Shown here one piece after another: positions 55,459-64,000 of a DNA stretch of 64,000 bases. The DNA is from Thelephora terrestris. Taxonomy: Eukaryota; Basidiomycota; Agaricomycetes; Thelephorales; Thelephoraceae. The notes beneath the pieces were generated by a model. The model was not told the DNA's origin. It did not search any database and saw only the letters and a program-made list of their open reading frames with translations. The DNA is taken from the NCBI GenBank assembly GCA_015956445.1, contig WIUZ02000010.1:930001-994000 (forward strand), in the 5' to 3' direction. The translations under genes were made by a program, and so were the position numbers. Every line of letters begins with the position of its first letter. Position 1 is the stretch's first letter.

Positions 55459-58400
55459 TGTCAGGGCCACTCTACCCCAACAACTACCAGTGCACTGAGC
55501 CGACTCCGCGGAGTACTCACTAGTCCAACTAGCTTGTGAGAGAACGATCACGTCTCTATTCTTCCGGTAGGTTGTCCGAGGTCACTACAAGTCAGGTCGA
55601 AATCCTAAAGAGAAACCCAACCTAAACCGTACTTCGTTCGGTTTAACAAGCAAGGGTTGATCCCTACAACAGGATTGATGACTCCACCAGTTGATCGACT
55701 GGACGCTCGAGGTGTTCTAATATGACTGCTGGGAGTCTATAGTTACGAGGCGCAGTTGACGCGCAGAGCGGGAGGGAGAGCAGATGGGGGATGTCTTGGA
55801 TCAAACAAGAAACTCTGACTTGTCCTTAACTGCAACTGGGCTGAGAAGGGCAGAGGATTTCCTGAGGTAACAAAACTAAGGTACTACGATACAGCCACAG
55901 TTGCTACTTATACTAAAGGAGTGGCCATGACGTCAATACCCTAATATACCCTTATCAAGTCCGAACAAAGGGAGATAAGGAGTGTGAGAACGCTAAGTAA
56001 GGGAAGCGAACAAAGGTGACGCGTGGGAGAATAAAAGATAAAGGGCCTTACTAGCGTGTGAAGGATTGCATAAAAGATAAGGAATGTCCGCATGAAACAT
56101 AGGGGTAAAGATAACACTAGTCCAAATGGAAATAGGAGCATGGGGTCGTGAAAGTTCGTACCTGGGGATCTCACCCAAGGGCCAGGTGTCAATCTCCCTT
56201 TACATGGCCTCTGCCAGCTGGATTCGGGAGTAGAGACATTCAACATCCCTTGTTGTCTGTAGGCGGTAACAGCATCACGGACTAGTGGCAACCTCAACGT
56301 ACGTCCGAACATGAGGAGGTCGGGCCTAGACTCATGGGACATGAGGGATTACAGATTCGCCGGCGTTTCACGCTAACGGCTACTCCACATGCGCTGGGCT
56401 AACCAGAAGAATCCTAGGGCGAGGCTTCCGAATAACGGCGAGTCCTTCCTCCGGTTAGGAGACTGTGATGTGACTGTCCACGTGTGTGATCAGGGTCCAG
56501 GGTTGATCGTAATCGTAAAGTCATGAGGGGTCGTAAAAGGGGTTCGTGATGTCATAAAGGGGTCATCAGGGTCTAGAGACCTATTTTTAGTGCGCGCGCG
56601 TTCTAGGCGTTCCGGAACGAAGTTCTTCCAAGGCCGTCCCGCGGGCAGAGGTGTCAGCTTGATGTAGTAAGCCAACGATGATGGTACAGGGGCGGAAGTT
56701 GATGTGACCCGGACCAATGAGGTTCGTCGAGGTAGGTCACGTGAAGGATCACTGATCTAGGCTATAAGAAGGACGTCTTCTTGGAGCCATCCTTGATCAG
56801 CAACACCAGCAACTTCCCCATCATCTTACCAAAACATGTCCTTCCCCAACAACCATACCTACAAAGTCACCAATGGTATCGCCACCATCTCTCGCATCGA
56901 CCGTCGTGCCGCTGCTCGCAAGTCCTACGCCTGTGCGGCTGGGACTCCCTATACCACGGATGATCAGGTATGGGGGAGACTTAGAGCTTCGTGTGTTTGC
57001 ACTAACGCCTTCCTCTAGGTAGAGGAACGTTCTTTTGGCGTTTGGTGTCAAACTAACGGCTTCTAGATCTTGGAGGTCCTCTCGGAGGTGGACGTCGAAC
57101 GTCTCAGGGAGACAATGCCTCATTTGGTGGGGTTGACCTGGGACGATGAGCTCTGGGTCCGTACTATCATCGCCGAGAAGGTGGCCTTCCGAATGAGGGG
57201 TAGGTTCGGGGAGCTGGAGCATCCGATCAAGAAGGAGCTCTGGTACACCCTGCAAAGGGGTATCTACGATCAGGACCTATTGGAGCACGGAGCGACTGTT
57301 CCTCGGGCCGTCCGCCATGCCACTGCCGCTACGTCGTTATTGTGGTCGCTCGTTCGGGAGGGGGAGAGCAAGGTAGGTTCTTCGTTTGAATATTCGAGTA
57401 TGACTCTCGACTAATCAAACTGCCTAGGTTGAACGTTTGGAGCGCGAGGTGAAGGAGGCGAAGGCAGACGTCCTTCGTTTGTCAGCGGAGGGTCTTCAGA
57501 TGAAGGAGACCTTGGCCGCCTTCCAGCAGGGAACGAACGAGGCGTTGGAGGCAATGGTCGCCAATCATCAGGAGTTGATCGCAGGGTTGAAGGTTCGGGA
57601 CAACAACATCAAGGGGGCGTTGGCCAGGAGGGATGAAAAGGTAATGCCGCTTTCATCATTGCTTAGAATGATGGAAGCTGACATTTCCTAGACCGAAGAA
57701 CTCGAGAACGTGGTGGCTGTGTTGACAGCGCAGGTCGAGTCCTTGCAGGACAAGACCTGCAACTGTAAAGAGGGTCCCAAATTGGTTGGTCAGGGGACTG
57801 CCGATGTTCCGTTCGAGTTGGAGTACGCCGACGAGGTGGTACTCCCATCGCCTAACCCGTCGTCCTATGCAACACCTCCGATCAAGAACGCGGTTCCCGT
57901 TCCGACTCCAGGTCCGGCTTCCACCTTGGCCACTTCCGACAAGGAGAACTGTGGGCGCTGCGTCTTGCAGCCGATCCATCAGTTGGTGAAGATCGAGGAC
58001 GAGGTCATAGAGGTTGACCGAGCCGAAGATGCTCCGAGGGTCGCCGAGGTACGTCCGGTGACTAAGGGGCAACGTTGCAAACGCTCTCGACGCCGTCCTG
58101 CTCATCGCATGGCTCCATCGGCTTACCCCTACCCGCGTCCAGTTGAGTCGAATGGTGACCAGTCTGATCGAGATAGGGGACGAGAGTTCCACTATCGGGT
58201 CAACCGTCCCTACCGACAGGTCGAGTCGGAGATCCAGCTTCGCCACCAGCGTCGACTCGCAATACAGGATCCCACCCAGGGGTCCGACGAGGGAGACGGA
58301 GGGTCGCTTGCTGACTACATCGACAGTCCTGTCGAGCAGTCACCCAGTGATGGAGATGTGGGACCAGGTGTTCAGCAGTTCGGTGACATCTGGGAGGCTG

Positions 58401-58759
58401 ATCGGTCCGCTCGAAGGTATCTCTTCCTATCGGCTTGAACTAGTCGTTCAGCTGAGTGCTGAAGATGGTGACGCCATGTTCGGGGAGGTTCTTGCAAGGA
58501 GGGGCCAGCACTACGATCGCCGGGATGGACAGTTGATGACCTTCAGGCCTGCAGTAGATAGAGTCGACTTTTAATGGGATTAGGATAGCACTTGTATAGC
58601 TCGTTGTGGCTTCGCTGGGAATAGTACGCGCGTGTGTGTGTTTCGAATGATTGGTGTGAAGGATAAGGAATGTGAAGCATTCAAAACATAAGAAGTGGTA
58701 AGAAGAGTTCGAAGAAAGAGCGTGTTATAAAAGTTTAAAAAAATACCATGTTCCTGACA
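55459..58759 (+). mobile_element. 3.3-kb TG...CA gene-bearing element, copy 2
   Basis: The element is 3301 bp with ends TGTCAGG and CCTGACA and CTGAC duplicated at 55454-55458 and 58760-58764. It is collinear with copy 1 (29946-33247) from end to end with scattered substitutions and small indels, and is inserted in a gypsy pol gene. Its different TSD proves independent transposition rather than segmental duplication. Confidence 0.88.
56836..58574 (+). CDS. Accessory coiled-coil protein of the 3.3-kb element, copy 2
   Basis: Exons 56836-56967, 57067-57372, 57428-57640 and 57692-58438 have the same lengths as in copy 1 (132, 306, 213 and 747 nt) and give 465 aa; a fifth exon ending at 58574 is possible, as in copy 1. 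No stop or frameshift separates the copies. Changes include many synonymous ones (for example in the last exon nine of ten), which argues for recent function. The introns differ in sequence from copy 1 yet keep their hairpins. The predicted protein is helical, coiled-coil in the middle and acidic at the end. Confidence 0.75.
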
Positions 58760-59033
58760 CTGACCTTCTTGTATTTGAAGACAGCGCAGGGTTTTGATGA
58801 TAGTCGGAGGGTGGATCGGATTCCAGGTCAGAATCATCTTCTTGAGTTAGTAGGTCAGGTAAACTATCTTCAAAGTCTAGGTCGGAGTCAATTTCACCAG
58901 AACTCGTGTCCTGGGCTAATTGCGATGGGAGGTCGGAGGGACTATTTGTTGAAGGGAGAATTGGTGGAGAAGATATAGGTTTGACCCATACCTTCTTTCT
59001 GGGAAGTACTGGTTTTGCGAACTTGTGGGCCAT
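58760..59033 (-). pseudogene. Gypsy upstream coding fragment
   Basis: The minus frame starts at ATG 59033 (MAHKFAKPVLPRKKVWVKPI), continues through an acidic stretch (GEIDSDLDFEDSLPDLL) and meets the 3.3-kb element at 58760. After excision, the frame that matches the downstream YKKVSQKVRPVAIQIPE segment is a different one, so a frameshift or ribosomal shift lies near the junction. It probably represents the region before RT in the gypsy element. Confidence 0.5.
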
Positions 59034-60869
59034 GGCAACTCTAGTAATATTTTTATAAAATCACCTGTACCAACAGGTACCCACAATGAATGGAAAAAAA
59101 AGAAGAAAAAGCAAAAAAAGATTTAAAGGGGGGGGGAAGAAGAAAAACAAAGGGTGGGTGGGAGGGACTCAACCTAATTTAATTGAGGGAGAGAGCAAGC
59201 AAACTAAACAGAAAATTGAGGAAACGGCGCGTTGATCGGAGGGTGTAGCAGTCGTGGGAAAAAAAATTGAGGGAAGAATAAGCCAGGGAAGAGGCGGAAA
59301 AATTGAGATCGGAGAAAAAAATGGGGAGGAACAAGAATGAGGCCACGGGGAACTTTTTCGGAGTGAAGTTTCCTTTAGATAAGATTAACTGTAGTAAGAA
59401 AAATAAAATACCAGACAGGGTGTAACCGTGGGGAACTTTTTTTTTTTTTTGAAGTCAAAGTTCACCAGTTCCGAAAGTTTTTCAGAGGAGAAAACTTACC
59501 GGCAAGTTGACAGGGCGCACACTGATCAGTCGAAGGTAGAGGGAACTAACTAATTTGCTTCTGATTGGGTATGGGTAGATAGAGATTAAACTATCAAACT
59601 AGAGAAAGGTTCGGCAGGGATGCCCGAGACCGTACGCAAAAGGAAAAAAGTAAGTAGGGGAGGGGCGGGTGTAAGAATAACTCGGAACACAAGGCGGGTA
59701 GAACACGAGTGTATCGATCAATGGGAATGGGGTAAAGTCCGGAAAAAAAATATGACAAAATATGACACGCGGGGTATGTATGCGGCGGGGCAGCGGTCAG
59801 GCGACGGAAGTAGAAAAGGAAGTGGGAGTGGGGAAGTAGGTAGTAAGGAAAAAAAAAAAATGCGGAGGACAAGTGAACACTCGGGGTATAAGGAAAGGAG
59901 TGGCCGGCGTATACGGGTGGCAGGAAGATAAGGCGGGGTCGACGGAAAAGAGAGAGTGGAGGAGGCGGTGTTGAGGCGCGAGTTCGCAGAACTCGGCCGG
60001 TCGAGGGAGAGAGAGGAGGTCTTGCGGTGCGACGAGTCTTGGTGTTGCGGAGGTTGGCGAGTCCGGGGAAGTAGGGGGGGGGTCCGATGTTGGGTAGGAC
60101 GAGGCTAGGAGGAGATCAATAGACGTCAGAGATACACGAGAGCCAATTTGAAAAAGGGGTGAGGGACGAGAGAGAGAAAGGAGAGGGTATTGAGAAAAGG
60201 GGCGAGATCTACTCAGCGGCAACCCGTTGTCCCTCCAAATTTTCACTAGACTTCAAGATGTTGGGGAGACCTGGGACTGAGAGGGTGCCAATTTGCGCGA
60301 AGAGGTGAGATTTGAGAGGGAGGGGAGAGAAAGGGAAGGGGAGTAGGCAAAGACAAGAGAGAGAGAAAGGAGAGAGGGATTGGTGCTGCTGGAGGCGGCC
60401 GTTCGGTGTGAAAAGGGTTGGAAATTGTAGGTTGGGGTCGGCGGATTGAGAAAAGAGAGTTTTGAGGGAGGCAGGGGTAAAGGCGGAGGTGTCGAAGGTC
60501 GAGAGGCAAGGTGTGTTTGAGGCGTGACGCGGTCGACGCGAGGAGTGTACCGGGAGTAAACGAGCGAACGGGAGACCACGCGGAGGGTGGCAAGCGACGT
60601 AGAGTTGGATGGCCAGTCGGTTCGCCAGGTTCCGAAGGGGAAAGAGAGAGATGGTGGAAGGCAGGAAGGAGAAAGGTGAGGGATGTGGGGAGCGGAGTGA
60701 AAGACTTTTCGCTTACCAGCGGAAGATGGGTTCAGGAACCGGAGTTCGGATCAGAGGCTTGACCGAATCCGATCCAGGTGACTGTGATTAAAATAGACAA
60801 GTGTTTTGATTGCGCGCAATAATGAAAACGTCAGAGATGGGGCTGGGAGATTACGAGTTCGTTCTTACT
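59034..60869. other. Purine-rich region without a gene
   Basis: On the plus strand long G/A runs dominate (59090-59300, 59620-59860, 60150-60400), giving Pro/Ser-rich frames on the minus strand that are compositional artefacts. It could be a long leader of the downstream gypsy element. No LTR was identified. Confidence 0.4.
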
Positions 60870-61260
60870 TTAGAAAACACCGACGGATTTATTGTTAACA
60901 TAGGAAGGGTGGTTTGCATGGGTGGCGTAGCTTGCGTTCGAGTTGGCGGCGTTGTCCAGGTAAAGAAGGTGAAGGGCGACCTGATAGAGTTGCTGGTAAC
61001 GAGTGGTGAGGGCCGTAATTTTGAGGCCGTGTTGCTTGAGTTGGTGTTCGACGCTGGGTCCAATGGCGAACTTGAGGGATGCGATCTCCGACATGAGGAC
61101 ACTGTTCATATCGCCTTGAGCCTTGCGCTGATCTTCAACGGTTTTGGCGAGCTTCTTGACTTCGAATTCTAGCACCAGAACTTGATCGAGCTTATCTTTG
61201 ACAGATCTCAATTCGACGCGCAGGGTCTCGACTTTGATTTTGAGCGCTTTGATCTGATCT

Positions 61261-61762
61261 CACTGGGGGCAGGGGCACCTGGAATCAGTGATTACATCTT
61301 GATTACATGGTGAGTTCATGTGCACTTTTCAATGATTGTAATCACTGATTCCAGGTTGATTACATTTCAAATGTTACCTTGACATGTGATCCAGCCAATT
61401 TCCACCAATTCCATTTAAAATGTTCTCAACAAATGTTTCTGGGATGTTTTTTACCTGTCGGCAAAAATGATAACTGCAATGTGGTCAACATGTTCTTCAA
61501 TCGTCCAAGATGTAATCTAAATGCGCTCAAAAACATTAGATGTTTTCACAATGTGCCCAGTGGGCACATTTAGGAAACATTGCTTGGGAACATTCTGAGG
61601 AAATTTCAAATGGAGTTAGTGGGCACAGTTGAATTACATGTCAAGGTAACATTTGAAATGTAATCAACCTGGGATTGGCGATTACAATTATTGAAAAGTG
61701 CACATGAACTCACTATGTAATCAACATGTAATCACTGATTCCAGGTGCCCCTGCCCCCAGTG
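61261..61762. mobile_element. CACTG MITE (family A)
   Basis: This 502-bp element has CACTGGGGGCAGGGGCACCT inverted ends and TCT duplicated at 61258-61260 and 61763-61765. It is the intact form of the split element at 40939-42809. Confidence 0.92.
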
Positions 61763-63028
61763 TCTGTCAATTGTGACAGCTGCTTCCGCACCTCGTTTGC
61801 TCTCTCGTTCGAGTTTGCGGTTACGGACCGGGTCTCGTAGCGGTGGTTTGCCCTCGGATTGGTTTTCCAGGACCTCTTCTTATCGGCTCGGACCCTATTC
61901 TCCTGCTTCTTCAACTCGTTCGACTTCCAGTTGAGTTCGGTGAGTAAACATCCGTCTGTGTATACCTGATTTTCGAGCTCCCTCAACCGGGTCATTAAGT
62001 CGCTTGTCGTTCCCTCGATCCGTTCTTCGAGTACCACGATCTGCTGTTTGACGTCTTCAAGGTCTTCAAATCCGGGTCCTGGTGCGGGCGCGATTTGCTG
62101 AACCTTCGGTACGTTAGACGTAATCTCGGCAAGATGATTACCCAGAGTTTTCGAGAGTACTTCGGGTGATTCTTCCTTGATCAGGGGGTCGGACTTGGCC
62201 GGTTTCAGGGCTTCTTCACGGCGCTTCGCTTCAAGGTAAGTTGCAATGTGTTCCCTTCGGTTGAACAAAACTTTCCCTATTTCTCCTCCCCAGTACTCGC
62301 GTTTTTGCTGAACTCCCTCCAGGTTGTCCTTTGTCATCTCGTACGTCAACTGGAGGAGTCCGAGTTCGCCTAGGCATTCGAGGACTTCACGGCGATTCTT
62401 CTGGCTCTGGAGGCGTTCGAGGTATGGCGCTAAAAAACTTATGTTTGCTTGAATTCGGTCCAAGGCCTTGTCGTCTTCCTCGGGCGACGAGGGCGGTTCC
62501 TCGGGCGGGGAATCAAAGGTGGCAGGGTACAATCTTGACCACGCCTTGAGTTCGGCTTGGTGATCCTTGGCATCCGGCAGTTTCTCCTGATCTTCGGAGA
62601 GTTCGTCGGTTTTGATGTCGTCCGGGTAATATAGCATTGGTGGGGAATCTGGGGCGAGATCCATAGAGGGATCTAGAACTGCAATAGGTGGGTTTCCGGG
62701 TTCTTCGATATCGACCTGCGGATTCAATGTACTCATATGTCGGTTTTCTGGATTTTTAGACATATCACTTGCCTGGATTATTCCGGCCGCAAACGACCTT
62801 GCTACGTGGACATCCGAGGTGGTCTTTTCGTTCTGATTGGGCAAAGGTGGCTCGGGCTCTCCCAAAGCTAAGTCATTTTTCGTTATCTCGCGATTTTGGG
62901 ATATACCAGTTGATCGCTTACTCAATTTCCCCAGATCGGGAGCTTCTTTGATGGACTTCTTTGTGGGGTCGGCACTTCCTTCGACGTCTCGTAACTTGTC
63001 TAGGACGCTATCCACCGTCATCGGGTCA

Positions 63029-63981
63029 CACTGGGGGCAAGGGGTCAAATACCCAGTGGGTACATGCTGAATACATTGTGATCACAGTCAAAAAGTGATC
63101 ACAATGTGCCCAGTGGGGAAAATTTGAATACATTAAAAATGTACCTGGCCATGTGAACCCAATGTGCCCAGTGGGCACATTTTGATTGCGATCACAATGT
63201 ACCCATCAATGTGATCTCAATGTGCCCACTGGGGACATTTTGATTGTGATCACAATGTACACATCAATGTGATCTCAATGTGCCTGCTGTGCACATTTTA
63301 ATTTCTTTCACAATGTTCCCATCAATGTGTTCTCAATGTACCCAGCTCATTACATAATGGTTTCTTTCACAATGTTGTCCACAATGTGTCCAGCATGTGG
63401 CTGAGCCACTCATTCAAAATTCTTTCAAAGATTATCCAGTGATGTGTCCATAATGTTCCCAGGGGGTTCTTTTTGAAGTAATCACAATGTAATCACAATA
63501 TTGTTCAATTTCATCATGAACTTTCAAAGAAATCACTATGTGTATGGCTGTACACATTCTAGACACATCACTGGATACTTTGTGAAAGAATTTTGAATGA
63601 GTGGCTCAGCCACATGCTGGACACATTGTGGACAACATTGTGAGAGAAACTATTATGTAATGAGCTGGGTACATTGGGAACACATTGATGGGAACATTGT
63701 GAAAGAAATTAAAATGTGCACAGCTGGCACATTGAGATCACATTGATGTGTACATTGTGATCACAATCAAAATGTCCCCAGTGGGCACATTGAGATCACA
63801 TTGATGGGTACATTGTGATCGCAATCAAAATGTGCCCACTGGGCACATTGGGTTCACATGGCCAGGTACATTTTTAATGTATTCAAATTTTCCCCACTGG
63901 GCACATTGTGATCACTTTTTGACTGTGATCACAATGTATTCAGCATGTACCCACTGGGTATTTGACCCCTTGCCCCCAGTG
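63029..63981. mobile_element. CACTG MITE (family B, long)
   Basis: This 953-bp, near-perfect palindrome has CACTGGGGGCAAGGGGTCAA ends and TCA duplicated at 63026-63028 and 63982-63984. It is collinear with the element at 44457-45419. Confidence 0.92.
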
Positions 63982-64000
63982 TCATCGGCCTTGTCTTTGA

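Larger units (their letters stand above)
60870..64000 (-). pseudogene. Long coiled-coil gene split by two MITEs (partial)
   Basis: The coding blocks are 63982-64000 (start outside the window), 63028-61763 and 61260-60870; they join in frame when the two MITEs and one copy of each TSD are removed, giving at least 550 aa. The first part is acidic and Pro-rich (PPEEPPSSPEEDDKALDRIQ), then helical (LQLTYEMTKDNLEGV, REHIATYLEAKRREEALK). The end is a long coiled coil (LTDQIKALKIKVETLRVEL, LEFEVKKLAKTVEDQ). I recognise no domain. It may be the gag of the neighbouring gypsy element or another retroelement accessory gene. Confidence 0.5.

Noticed and set aside
55459-58759. Segmental duplication as the origin of the second 3.3-kb copy
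   Set aside because: Similarity stops exactly at the element ends and the TSDs differ (ATTGA versus CTGAC).
59597-60593. Pro/Ser-rich minus-strand frames of 90-150 codons
   Set aside because: They reflect a pyrimidine-rich strand with overlapping open frames in several phases; no motif or conservation can be shown.

Overview
The window is nuclear DNA of a filamentous basidiomycete, most likely an Agaricomycete. The evidence is the dense short spliceosomal introns (about 37-130 nt), several protein families expanded in mushrooms (DUF6533-type 7TM, DUF6535 and DUF6698 proteins), a Tad1-type LINE, and copia and gypsy LTR retrotransposons. I cannot name the species.

Region 1 (about 1-20.7 kb) is ordinary gene space. 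In order it holds: an intron-bearing tRNA-Ala; a SARAF-like calcium-entry regulator (+); a fungal 7TM membrane protein (-); a DUF6533-type 7TM protein (+); RFT1 (-) and a queuosine-salvage QNG1/DUF2419 gene (+), divergent with only 64 bp between start codons; a family X DNA polymerase that lacks all three catalytic aspartates by alignment (-); ORC6 (-); a frameshifted DUF6535 relic; and a small C2HC zinc-finger gene (-). Stretches at 1-1.8, 5.2-6.8, 17.5-18.0 and 18.7-20.5 kb have no gene I can defend.

Region 2 (20.7-64 kb) is a mobile-element nest that can be unpicked from its target-site duplications (TSDs). A full copia element (20766-29272, TSD CTTTG) splits a second zinc-finger gene. Next to it a solo LTR of the same family (TSD GGACC) holds a complete 7.5-kb Tad1-type LINE (13-bp TSD, 39-nt A tail). 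The LINE holds a 3.3-kb TG...CA element (29946-33247, TSD ATTGA). A second copy of that element (55459-58759, TSD CTGAC) sits inside a gypsy pol gene. Around these lie six CACTG-ended MITEs, five with clean 3-bp TSDs. They are inserted in a truncated DUF6698 gene, a gypsy gag, a long coiled-coil gene and intergenic DNA. A tandem set of four diverged copies of a small unrecognised protein lies at 49-51.5 kb.

The most unusual signal is a class of spliced accessory genes carried by retroelements. The copia element has a four-exon, 367-aa coiled-coil gene between pol and its 3' LTR. The 3.3-kb element carries a four- or five-exon coiled-coil gene behind a compact promoter and has no polymerase. 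Most of their introns can fold into hairpins. Between the two 3.3-kb copies the stems keep pairing through paired (compensatory) substitutions, which suggests that intron structure, and perhaps the spliced/unspliced RNA ratio, is selected.
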